Of a DNA stretch of 64,000 nt, positions 50,938 to 59,312 are shown one piece after another. The stretch lies in the NCBI GenBank assembly GCA_037892765.1, contig JBBKBW010000008.1; one strand, written 5' to 3'. A program made the position numbers and the translations under genes. This stretch comes from Clostridium_AQ sp900552125. Lineage in GTDB: Bacteria > Bacillota_I > Bacilli_A > Erysipelotrichales > Erysipelotrichaceae. Under the pieces are notes generated by a model. The model saw nothing but the letters and a program-made list of their open reading frames with translations. It ran no database searches and was not told the DNA's origin. Every line of letters starts with the position of its first letter. Within the stretch, counting starts at the first letter, position 1.

Positions 50938-51411
50938 ATGAAAATTAGAAAAGCAATAGAAAAAGATATTCCTAAAATTAGTGATTTATTATCTCAGGTA
51001 TTGGAAATACATGCGCAAATTCGTCCAGATATATTTATTCCCGGCACAACAAAGTATACACATGATGAATTAGCAGAAATGTTTAAAGATGATAAAAAAC
51101 CTATCTTTGTTGCGGTAAATGAAGAAGATGAAGTCATTGGTTATGCGTTTTGTGTCTTAAAGGAACAACCCTTCTCCAACAACATGATTCCTTTTCAATC
51201 CATGTATATTGATGATTTATGTGTAGATAAAAATGCAAGAGGAATGCATATAGGGCAAGCTTTATTTGAATATGTAAAGCAGGAAGCTAGGGAAAGAGGT
51301 TGTTATGAAATAACACTCAATGTATGGGAAGGCAATGATTCCGCTAAATATTTCTATGAAAAAATGGGGTTAACTCCTCAAAAAACACAGATGGAATATA
51401 CATTAAAATAA
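50938..51411 (+). CDS. GNAT-family N-acetyltransferase
   Basis: A 157-residue GNAT protein. MKIRKAIEKDIPKISDLL opens the fold and DDLCVDKNARGMHIGQALFE (about residues 95-114) is the acetyl-CoA-binding motif A. The substrate is unknown. It resembles ribosomal-protein or small-amine acetyltransferases in size. AAAAGGTG serves as RBS. The next gene begins ten bases after its stop. Confidence 0.88.
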   Translation: MKIRKAIEKDIPKISDLLSQVLEIHAQIRPDIFIPGTTKYTHDELAEMFKDDKKPIFVAVNEEDEVIGYAFCVLKEQPFSNNMIPFQSMYIDDLCVDKNARGMHIGQALFEYVKQEARERGCYEITLNVWEGNDSAKYFYEKMGLTPQKTQMEYTLK

Positions 51412-51421
51412 GGAGTATGTT

Positions 51422-51634
51422 ATGAAAGAAGTAAAATTTAAAAGAATCAAGGCAGAATTTATAGGATTTGGTGGAATTAAAGGTAATAAATATGAATTTA
51501 AAGGAATTGAAGAAATTGTTCAAAAGGCTATAAAGAAAGGCTGGACTTATATAGGCTATGTTCCTATTTGCACAAGAGGAGATGGAGGGGAAGAAACCAT
51601 ATCCCTCATGTTTGAAAGAGAAATAACAGAATGA
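51422..51634 (+). CDS. DUF4177-like small protein
   Basis: A 70-residue protein with KGNKYEFKGIEEIVQKAIKK followed by GWTYIGYVPICTRGDGGE and LMFERE. This is the DUF4177-type pattern of a short beta-rich domain with a W-x-Y-x-G core. Function is not established. AAGGAG lies upstream, and it is tightly spaced with the acetyltransferase, so they are cotranscribed. Confidence 0.6.
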   Translation: MKEVKFKRIKAEFIGFGGIKGNKYEFKGIEEIVQKAIKKGWTYIGYVPICTRGDGGEETISLMFEREITE

Positions 51635-51653
51635 GTGATTAGGAGATGTTAAT

Positions 51654-51950
51654 GTGAAGGAAGCTATTCAAAAAGAGAAAATTAGAATTTATGCAGAGGA
51701 TTTACTACAGCCGGAAGAAGTAGAAAACATAGAACTATATACTTCCATTAATGAAGATGCTGGTGAATTTGATGCATGGTTATTAGAAACAGATACAGGA
51801 AATGAATATTGGGTATTTGAAGGCACATATCCAGCAAATATAGTAAAGAAAAGTGGAATTTATACTGACATTAAAAGAGCATTTGAAGCTTATATTGATA
51901 TGGCAAATCAAGAAGAACTACAGGTAATGGATCGTAACTTATATTTATAA
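51654..51950 (+). CDS. Small acidic protein, function unknown (98 aa)
   Basis: A 98-residue acidic protein starting GTG 51654 after AGGAGATG. It contains a WVFEGTYPANI block preceded by GEFDAWLLETDTGNEYW, suggesting a small mixed alpha/beta fold. No family is recognised. It is the last gene before the terminator, in the run that starts with the acetyltransferase. Confidence 0.6.
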   Translation: MKEAIQKEKIRIYAEDLLQPEEVENIELYTSINEDAGEFDAWLLETDTGNEYWVFEGTYPANIVKKSGIYTDIKRAFEAYIDMANQEELQVMDRNLYL

Positions 51951-51966
51951 AAATAACTTTTAGATA

Positions 51967-52006
51967 AAAACCTATCCCTAATGTAATTGTAAGGATAGGC
52001 TTTTTA
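51967..52006. terminator. Bidirectional intrinsic terminator
   Basis: AACCTATCC pairs with GGATAGGCTT (one bulged pair), with A and T runs on the two sides, between convergent genes. Confidence 0.88.
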
Positions 52007-52007
52007 T

Positions 52008-53603
52008 CTATGCATCAAAGAATTTTCTTTTATGAGGGAGATCTAGTTCATCATCATCTTCTTCATCAATTCCATATTTAAATAGATAATCTTTAATTGT
52101 TTCATAAAACTCACTTAATTCATCTTCATCCATATTCTCTAACATATGACAGAATTCTTCTTCGTTCATTTCTGATAATGTATTTAAAAATTCATAATCT
52201 TCTTGTATGTTATATAATATTTCTTCCTGAGCTTTGGAGATGAAATCTTCTATTCGTATTTCAATTCCTAAATCTTCACATACTCCACTTAATATCTGAG
52301 CCATATTATCGTTATTGACTACTATGGTTTGCATACAGCCGTTAGCTTCAATATAATCACAAAGAATAGAGATGACGCAGTGACAAACATTTTTATATGA
52401 TAAGTAAGCTGATTCATCTAATAGTTCTTTCTCTTGGCTTGAGAATGTTTCAAATGTCAAGTAAAGAGGAATATGTGAATCGTTTATATTTTTTGGATTT
52501 ATATCTGATATTAAATCAATATAAATTATTGAATTCTTTGATTGTTTTTGAGTAAGCTTTTCCACATCCGCTTTAGATATATGAATCGTTATAATTTCTT
52601 GAACCATATATTTTATCGGATAAGATATCTTCAATTGATTCTTAGAATCCCATTCTCCTAAAAGGACATGTCCATCATTATATTCCGGTAATTCTGAATA
52701 ACTGCTGGCATTTAATATGGAAGTGAAATTATTTAAATCATTTATGATAGTCTGAGCGTCCTCATCATTAGGGTCATAGGGAAGAGATCCCATTCTTAGA
52801 ATTTTCACAAAATTAATGTTTTCGCTCTCCCAATCATCATCTGTTAGATCATCAGTATTGAGATGAATAATACTAACTGAATTCATAAATGTATTGGTTG
52901 ATAAAGCAGGTGCATTTTCAATGCCTCGCATGAATTCAGATTCATTCTCAAAGAGGTAGATATGTATGCAATCTGTTTGTTTATTTATGGAAAGCACTTT
53001 CTTTGAAAATGGAGTTTTTGCGATAAGAACACTCATATCTGAAAGTTCTTTCTTATCTAGCTCTTCAAAGAAAGAATCAATTGTGGAATATAATTGCTTA
53101 TTTTTCTCGTCGCTTAGAGGATAATATAATTCTAATGAAGATATACCATTAAATGCATCTATTACACTTTCTTCATCAAATTTCTCAATCTTGTAATCAT
53201 ATTCAGAGATATTATCGCCTTTCCACTTTAACAATTGAATTGTAGAATTTGGATTATCTATGGTTTTTTCTACTAAAATAAGTACTTCCCAATTAGCTCC
53301 ATAATCATATGTATAATGAATGCGTAGGGAATCATAAAGATAATCGCTAAGGGCAGAATTAATACTTTTTCTTTGATGATTATATGAAAATAATAAATCA
53401 TCATCTTCTGCTATTTCATCAGGGATAAATTCTAGATTAAGGGAAGGAATATTGAAATCATATAAATGAGAACCATCCCAGTCAAACATGCTTTGTATAG
53501 CATAATGCAGGTGAAAAAAAGACATGTTTTTAGGAATCCATATACGTCTCCAGATAGGTGGTTTAGTATGTTTCAGTGTAATTTTAAGCTGATAGCCTTC
53601 CAT
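52008..53603 (-). CDS. Plasmid pRiA4b ORF-3-like domain protein
   Basis: A 531-residue protein. The N-terminal ~170 residues match the pRiA4b ORF-3 domain: YQLKITLKHTKPPIWRRIWI, followed by HLHYAIQSMFDWDGSHLYDF and the YTYDYGANWEVLILVEK strand. The remaining ~360 residues, with DUF-like alpha/beta and acidic segments, are unrecognised. ATG 53603 follows AGGAGATGATT; an earlier in-frame start has no RBS. The domain is common on plasmids and in accessory regions, with no established function. Confidence 0.8.
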   Translation of the reverse strand: MEGYQLKITLKHTKPPIWRRIWIPKNMSFFHLHYAIQSMFDWDGSHLYDFNIPSLNLEFIPDEIAEDDDLLFSYNHQRKSINSALSDYLYDSLRIHYTYDYGANWEVLILVEKTIDNPNSTIQLLKWKGDNISEYDYKIEKFDEESVIDAFNGISSLELYYPLSDEKNKQLYSTIDSFFEELDKKELSDMSVLIAKTPFSKKVLSINKQTDCIHIYLFENESEFMRGIENAPALSTNTFMNSVSIIHLNTDDLTDDDWESENINFVKILRMGSLPYDPNDEDAQTIINDLNNFTSILNASSYSELPEYNDGHVLLGEWDSKNQLKISYPIKYMVQEIITIHISKADVEKLTQKQSKNSIIYIDLISDINPKNINDSHIPLYLTFETFSSQEKELLDESAYLSYKNVCHCVISILCDYIEANGCMQTIVVNNDNMAQILSGVCEDLGIEIRIEDFISKAQEEILYNIQEDYEFLNTLSEMNEEEFCHMLENMDEDELSEFYETIKDYLFKYGIDEEDDDELDLPHKRKFFDA

Positions 53604-53701
53604 ACAATCATCTCCTCGTCTATATTTGTATTGTATCATGAAATAACTATTTAAAAAATAATTATTACAAATATAAATATGATAAAAGAATCGTGGAGGA
53701 A

Positions 53702-53747
53702 ACTGTCTGTATGGTATTAATACAAGGGAGTCAAGCATACAGACAGT
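53702..53747. repeat. Perfect 12-bp inverted repeat
   Basis: ACTGTCTGTATG (53702-53713) and CATACAGACAGT (53736-53747) are exact reverse complements around a 22-base spacer that itself contains GTATTAATAC. No T run follows. The rest of the 390-bp gap (53604-53996) shows no gene. Confidence 0.65.
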
Positions 53748-53996
53748 AGAGCATGATTATCATGATCTGGATATAGTATAACGAAATAGAATAAAGAAGG
53801 CAAAAGCTAAACTATGTCAAAATATACTTGAAAGATATTGGTTTAATGGAAAAGAAACAAGAAACGATATGAAATATAGTTCATTGAACATGATCGGTAA
53901 ATAATTGAGCTTTTTTTGTGCAAATAAAACGCAGTGTATAGAAATTAAGAGTCTGATAATTTATAATATAATTTAAAGAGAAAAAGGAGGAGAAAC

Positions 53997-54440
53997 ATGA
54001 AAGTATATGTTGCAGGTTCTTTGTTTAATGAGGCAGAAGTGGCTCAGAGAAAAAAAGAGGGAGAAATTCTAAGAAGAGAATTTCCACAGTTAGACATCTT
54101 TAATCCTATTGACCAGCCATTTAATGAAAATAAACAATCTTTGCCCACTCCACAGGAAATATATGATGGAGATACAAAAGCAGTAGAAGAATGTGATGTT
54201 TTTATTGCGGATCTTACAAATGAAGATGCTGGTGTCATGGTAGAATTAGGTATTGCGATAAAAACAAATACAAAGATTATCATTGGTATTAATAGTGATA
54301 TTCGTTTACAATCCGCCAATAAATATGATGTGCCTACTTATGGGATGAATCATTATGTGTTAGGTGCAATCTTATCTCATGGTTACTTTGTGAGAAGCTT
54401 TGATGAAGCAGTAGAAAAATTAAAAGAATGTTTAAAGTAA
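53997..54440 (+). CDS. Nucleoside 2-deoxyribosyltransferase
   Basis: A 147-residue enzyme of nucleoside salvage that swaps bases on 2'-deoxyribose. VYVAGSLFNEAE at the N terminus and the active-site Glu in AGVMVELGIAI (about residue 82) are the family marks. The DLTNEDAG segment precedes it. AAAGGAGGAG lies before ATG 53997. It is monocistronic. Confidence 0.9.
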   Translation: MKVYVAGSLFNEAEVAQRKKEGEILRREFPQLDIFNPIDQPFNENKQSLPTPQEIYDGDTKAVEECDVFIADLTNEDAGVMVELGIAIKTNTKIIIGINSDIRLQSANKYDVPTYGMNHYVLGAILSHGYFVRSFDEAVEKLKECLK

Positions 54441-54441
54441 G

Positions 54442-54480
54442 AAAAAGCAGAGGGTCACAGGAGTGATTTTCTGCTTTTAC
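54442..54480. terminator. Bidirectional intrinsic terminator
   Basis: AAAAAGCAG (54442-54450) pairs with CTGCTTTT (54471-54478), extended by AGA/TCT. It overlaps the stop of the minus-strand gene at 54477. Confidence 0.85.
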
Positions 54481-56207
54481 AATTCTTCACGAATAAATAA
54501 ATGTTTATTAGGGAAAGGAATATTGGATAGTTGTTTTACCATCATACTGATTTGTTTCTTTCCTCTTCCTTGGAGTACAGTTTCCTCATCTACATCTACG
54601 TATACAGTTCTTGTTTCCTGATAGAAATACTGCATCATGGAAGATAGGGCTTCTTCTGATGTATAGATGCATTCACTCACAAGAATTTCCTCATCGCTTT
54701 CAGTTAGAATCATGTATCCTTTCGCAATATCTTGTTCATAATATACGATTAGTTTTTGATTCCATATAGAGATATAAGGAAGTAATTGTTTTTCATAATA
54801 GGCAATGTCTCGCAAGCGATAGCCATTTTTATTCATACAATATGCATTGTATAGAGATAATAATTCTTCTGCTTGTGTGGATTCTTTAAAGTATCCTTTC
54901 GATATTTGTGAATATTCTTCTTTTCTTAATTTATAACGGATACGGTAATATTGTTCATGGAATCCAAAGCTTCTATAGATATCCCAGTTATATGCCTGTA
55001 TCAGAACAAACGGAGTATCTAATTTAGCTAATACATGATTTAAAAGTATTTTCATATAGCCGCATCCTTCATATTCAGGATCTGTTGCGACTCCAACAAC
55101 AAAAGGTGTTTCTACTGGTTTATCATCTATCATGATAGAAAACCAGCGAAGCTGTAGCATGCAGATTAGTTTCTCTTTCCATGTTAGTACATAACAATTT
55201 TCCTTTTGATATAGATTTGAGAAATAAAAATCTGTACTTTCCTTAGTTTCTTCTTCAAAGCGATTAAACCATAATTCTTTAATCTGATTTTTCATTGAAT
55301 CATCAGCAGTTCGAATTTGTAGAGGTTCATAGCTACATGCAAATTTCTGGATTTTTGTGATTGGCTGCATATCTTTTTTAGCTTTTCTTAATGCAGGAGA
55401 TCCCATATCATCTTCACGATTGATATATTTAATATCTTCCTCTAATGTTTCAAGAAATAACTTTAAGATTGCGATATATAAGCCACGGATACTACGATTT
55501 GCCTTTTCTACATGAATTTGAATCATATCTTTTGCTAAACGAGAAGCAATTATAAAAGCTTCCATTTTACCATCTATGTAAATACAGCCGCCTTCTATTG
55601 GAAGGTTATTTTGATTTTCTAAGAAAAAATGAATTCCTTTTTCTTCTACCTTTATGCTTTCCTCTTCTTCTTTTTGTGATTGCCAGAAGGATAAAAATTC
55701 ATATATTTCTTCTGTTGGACAGTCTTTTAAGTTACGATATTCAAAACGATCCTGATATTGTTTTAGAAATGCATGATAATGGTTTCTTCGTTTCTGCATT
55801 TTCTTTCCGGATAAGGACTGTTGTTGGTAACGATCATAAACATAATCTCTAGCATCATAACAATCCCATACTAAAAATTTCATAGGAAATGCTTCCATAA
55901 GCCAATCTTTAAATTCTTTAGTCATAGAGTGAATTTCAAAATCAATCTGAAGTTTAGAAGAATATTCCTGTATGGCTTTTACTGCTTCTTTTCGATCTTC
56001 CTTCTTACAAAAAGGCATTAGCCAGATTGGACTTCTATCTGGTATTGTTATATAAACGATTGCATATTTTGGCGTTGTCTTGAAGTATACTTCATACTTA
56101 TTTGACCACATCAGCATAGTCATAGGATTAGAATTATATTCATGATAATCTGCTAATGCAGTATATGGCTGAAGTCTTTGCCAATTCTTTAAAGTTAATT
56201 TTTCCAT
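54477..56207 (-). CDS. DUF2156 domain fused to a GNAT/Eis-like acetyltransferase
   Basis: A 576-residue two-part protein. Residues 1-290 resemble DUF2156, a duplicated GNAT-fold domain (Gly-Lys-x-x-x-x-R-x-x-x-N pattern GKKMQKRRNHYHAF and VEKANRSIRGLYIAILK). Residues 300-576 resemble an Eis-type GNAT enzyme with acetyl-CoA motif VATDPEYEGCGYMKILLNHV. DUF2156 proteins are related to aminoacyl-lipid transferases. The joint function is unknown; possible targets include a peptide or an antibiotic. A GAGGT-type site precedes the start. Confidence 0.78.
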   Translation of the reverse strand: MEKLTLKNWQRLQPYTALADYHEYNSNPMTMLMWSNKYEVYFKTTPKYAIVYITIPDRSPIWLMPFCKKEDRKEAVKAIQEYSSKLQIDFEIHSMTKEFKDWLMEAFPMKFLVWDCYDARDYVYDRYQQQSLSGKKMQKRRNHYHAFLKQYQDRFEYRNLKDCPTEEIYEFLSFWQSQKEEEESIKVEEKGIHFFLENQNNLPIEGGCIYIDGKMEAFIIASRLAKDMIQIHVEKANRSIRGLYIAILKLFLETLEEDIKYINREDDMGSPALRKAKKDMQPITKIQKFACSYEPLQIRTADDSMKNQIKELWFNRFEEETKESTDFYFSNLYQKENCYVLTWKEKLICMLQLRWFSIMIDDKPVETPFVVGVATDPEYEGCGYMKILLNHVLAKLDTPFVLIQAYNWDIYRSFGFHEQYYRIRYKLRKEEYSQISKGYFKESTQAEELLSLYNAYCMNKNGYRLRDIAYYEKQLLPYISIWNQKLIVYYEQDIAKGYMILTESDEEILVSECIYTSEEALSSMMQYFYQETRTVYVDVDEETVLQGRGKKQISMMVKQLSNIPFPNKHLFIREEL

Positions 56208-56410
56208 AGTACCTCACTTATATTCGTATTTATAGGGTAAATCAATATAAATAGTATTCCGATTATATGATAAAGTATATAAAAATTTAGCAATTTATTC
56301 AAATTATTAGCTCTTGGTTATTTAAATTATAGCATATAAAAATAGCTTTACGTTCTATTCAGTTTTCTTGTAAAATAAAGCTAGCAATAAATCATAAGGA
56401 AGGTGAATTT

Positions 56411-57079
56411 ATGGAAGTAACAATTAGCCAGTCATTAACAGATATTCTTGATAATGTACAGTTAGGAGTCATTGAATATGAAGTAGATGTAGTAACAGAT
56501 GATGATAATGTAAATTGTTATTTTGAGAAATGCTTAAAGAGCTTAGATAGTCTTGCCGTAGAAGAAATTAGTCATATACAGGCTATTCAGGATACCAGAG
56601 AAGCTTATAAGAAATTAGGGAAAAGTCCATCGAAATATCGTAATGCCAGTGAGGCTATGCTTAGAAGAATAGCTAATAAAAAAGGGTTATATCGAGTGAA
56701 TAATGTGGTGGATGTAAATAATATCATGTCAATCACAACAGGGTATTCCATTGGTTCTTACGATATGGATAAATTACAAGGGAATATATATTTTGATAAA
56801 GCAGGGGCTTGTACCTATAAGGGGATTGGGAAGGAACTTGTAAATATTGAAAATCTGCCTGTTTTAACTGATGATATCGGTTTTTTTGGAAATCCGACAA
56901 GTGATAGTGAGCGTTCCATGGTAAAAGAAGGAAGGCATCAAATCATGACAGTGATTTATTCCTTTAGTAAGGAAGATATAACGGTTTTTGTGGAAAAGTA
57001 TGTAGAGCTGTTGAAGGTATTGATGGTAGATAGAAGTTTAAGAATAGTAAATACTAAAGTAGTTCATAAGAATAAATAA
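56411..57079 (+). CDS. B3/B4 tRNA-editing domain protein
   Basis: A 222-residue stand-alone B3/B4 domain, related to the editing part of phenylalanyl-tRNA synthetase beta. AIQDTREAYKKLGKSPSKYR (residues about 55-74) and NIMSITTGYSIGSYDMDKLQ mark the family. Members are thought to hydrolyse mischarged tRNA, but specificity is unknown. AAGGAAGGTG precedes ATG. The 200-bp gap before it is AT-rich and shows no gene. Confidence 0.87.
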   Translation: MEVTISQSLTDILDNVQLGVIEYEVDVVTDDDNVNCYFEKCLKSLDSLAVEEISHIQAIQDTREAYKKLGKSPSKYRNASEAMLRRIANKKGLYRVNNVVDVNNIMSITTGYSIGSYDMDKLQGNIYFDKAGACTYKGIGKELVNIENLPVLTDDIGFFGNPTSDSERSMVKEGRHQIMTVIYSFSKEDITVFVEKYVELLKVLMVDRSLRIVNTKVVHKNK

Positions 57080-57086
57080 GATAAAG

Positions 57087-57134
57087 AAAAGAGGATTATG
57101 GTGATTGTTTTATCACTATCATCCTCTTTTATGA
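57087..57134. terminator. Bidirectional intrinsic terminator
   Basis: AAAAGAGGAT (57087-57096) pairs with ATCCTCTTTT (57121-57130), with an inner GGTGAT/ATCACT stem. It lies between convergent genes. Confidence 0.9.
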
Positions 57135-57135
57135 T

Positions 57136-59097
57136 TTATTTTGTGTAGTTGCTTAAGATTGCCTGTACTTTTGGAATTACATAGTGACTTTGTCCGATTT
57201 CTTTAGTATCATCAATCATTACAGTAACGGCAATATCATCATTAACTGCACATAGCCAGCCAATTTCTTCTTTGCCTTCTTTAACCTGTGCTGTACTAGT
57301 TTTTCCACCAGCATTTGTTGGGTTATCACCATAGCTATCCATCGCATCTTTTAGATTTGTAAACATGATATTTGCGGCATCTGCGGAATATGCATTTTCC
57401 ACTAAAGTTTTAGTTTTTCCATCTTCATATACAAGATAAGGCTGACGGATACTTCCATCATTCACATAAGCTGTATATAAAGCATTTAAATGAATAGGAG
57501 TTAGAAGAAGGTCTCCTTGCCCATATCCTGTTGCGGCTAATTTCTGATCATTGTCTAATTCATCACCATAAGTAGAAGTTGCTAGGGTAAATGGGAAATC
57601 AATTTTCTTACCAAACCCGATTTTATCTAGATAAGAAGAGAATGTTTTGGCACCGATCTTATCCGCAATCTGAGCCATTACGATATTATCGGAATATACA
57701 ATAGCATTATGAAGATTGCTAGGTTCATCATAAGATTGCGTTGTAGTTACATAATTATCTCCCCAGCTAGAATCTTTCTGCCACTTATCTGTTTTCTCAA
57801 AAGTTGTATCAGAAGTAATTGTTTTGGAATCTAAGGCAATAGTACCAGTAATCGCTTTAAAAGCAGAACCAGGACAATAAGCAGAGATGTAGCGGTTTAA
57901 TAATGGATTTAAAGGATTATTATTCAATTCTTCCCATGATTTGCTATCCATGCCTAATACAAAATCATTTGAATCATAAGCAGGCATACTGACCATAGCT
58001 AGCATTTCTCCTGTTTTAGAATCCATAACAACTGCACTTCCTGCATCATCTTTCACTTGTTCATAAGCGATTTTCTGAGCATTCATATCTATTGTTAGTT
58101 TTACATCTTTTCCATTCTGAGCTTGTTTTTGCGCAACGGTTGTTTTTTGATTCCCATTTTCATCTATAATATAGATACTGCATCCATCAGTTGCGCGAAG
58201 TGTGCTTTCATATATACTTTCTAATCCGGTTTTTCCAATCATGCTTGTAGAAGTATAGCCTTCTCCTTCATGATTTTTTAAATCTTCTTCCGTAACAGTT
58301 TGGATATAGCCTGTTAAATGGGCTGTCATTTCACCATATGGATAAACACGTCCAGTGGTTTGTTGAGCCATGGACCCATCAATGGCATTCCAATCATCTT
58401 TGATATCCTGATAAGTATTCTCAGAAATAGATTTTATTGGAACAAACATTCCTTCCTGAACCCAAGAGGCAGATAAGCTCTGCGTTATGCTATCTTTAGA
58501 AACATCTAATACTTCTGCAGCTTTAGATATACTATCCTGTTCATCTTTCATACTACCTGCCACAAAACCAACTTGGTAAACTGTTCCCTGTGTAGCTAGA
58601 TACTCACCATTACGATCCAGTATACTTCCTCTTTCTCCGCTTGTGACATTAACACTTACTTTATCAGAATCTGTTAGATCTGGAAAAATCTGTGTACTAT
58701 CCCAGACAATTTTCGCATCTCCATCTTCTTCTTTCACAACTACGCTATTATCAAAAGAAAGTTTTCCCGCGGCACTTTGAAGAGTCATATTATATGTAAA
58801 CTCTGTACCGGCATCTGTTTTCTTCTCATCGGTAATATCCATTGTGATATTGTTTGCGTCGATTCCTTCATAAATATTTTGAACACGAGTTACGAAATCC
58901 TCTTTATTCCAGTTTTGTTTGGAATCGCTGCTAATTAAGGAGTACATGTTTTCATAATCTTTCTTATTTATATACTCAACATATTCATTTAATACAGCTT
59001 CTTTAGAGTCTTTTCCTAAAAAGAAAAATCCGGCAATCCCGATGACGATGACTGCGGCAACTACTCCAATGATAATCCCTATTTTCTTATCTTTCAT
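57136..59097 (-). CDS. MecA-type class B penicillin-binding protein
   Basis: A 653-residue transpeptidase. Order: one N-terminal membrane segment (7-28), a MecA-N/NTF2-like domain (about 33-145), a dimerisation domain opened by GERGSILDRNG, and the transpeptidase domain with GSAFK (SxxK) near residue 411, YSDN (SxN) near 470 and GGKTSTAQ near 598. The third motif reads K-T-S rather than the usual K-[ST]-G. MecA-N containing PBPs often have low beta-lactam affinity. AGGAGGA precedes ATG 59097. A BlaI/BlaR1 pair exists elsewhere in the window but is not adjacent. Confidence 0.92.
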   Translation of the reverse strand: MKDKKIGIIIGVVAAVIVIGIAGFFFLGKDSKEAVLNEYVEYINKKDYENMYSLISSDSKQNWNKEDFVTRVQNIYEGIDANNITMDITDEKKTDAGTEFTYNMTLQSAAGKLSFDNSVVVKEEDGDAKIVWDSTQIFPDLTDSDKVSVNVTSGERGSILDRNGEYLATQGTVYQVGFVAGSMKDEQDSISKAAEVLDVSKDSITQSLSASWVQEGMFVPIKSISENTYQDIKDDWNAIDGSMAQQTTGRVYPYGEMTAHLTGYIQTVTEEDLKNHEGEGYTSTSMIGKTGLESIYESTLRATDGCSIYIIDENGNQKTTVAQKQAQNGKDVKLTIDMNAQKIAYEQVKDDAGSAVVMDSKTGEMLAMVSMPAYDSNDFVLGMDSKSWEELNNNPLNPLLNRYISAYCPGSAFKAITGTIALDSKTITSDTTFEKTDKWQKDSSWGDNYVTTTQSYDEPSNLHNAIVYSDNIVMAQIADKIGAKTFSSYLDKIGFGKKIDFPFTLATSTYGDELDNDQKLAATGYGQGDLLLTPIHLNALYTAYVNDGSIRQPYLVYEDGKTKTLVENAYSADAANIMFTNLKDAMDSYGDNPTNAGGKTSTAQVKEGKEEIGWLCAVNDDIAVTVMIDDTKEIGQSHYVIPKVQAILSNYTK

Positions 59098-59312
59098 AAT
59101 AGAATCCTCCTACTAACTATATTTATTTTAACATAAGTATTGTTGTGATAATGTGTAAAATTATTAAATTTCGTTCATAATTACTTTAATTTATACATAA
59201 CCTATGGGACAAATTGCAGAAAGTAAGGAAATATAAGACGAACTAATGAATTTGTCCAATGTTTTTTAAGAGAATAGTGTTAGAATAAATATAAACAAGG
59301 GAGGTTATGTAT

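Noticed and set aside
57136..59097. A mec-type resistance operon formed with BlaI/BlaR1
   Set aside because: The regulators lie about 23 kb away and the BlaR1-like protein lacks the penicillin-binding sensor, so a direct link is not supported.
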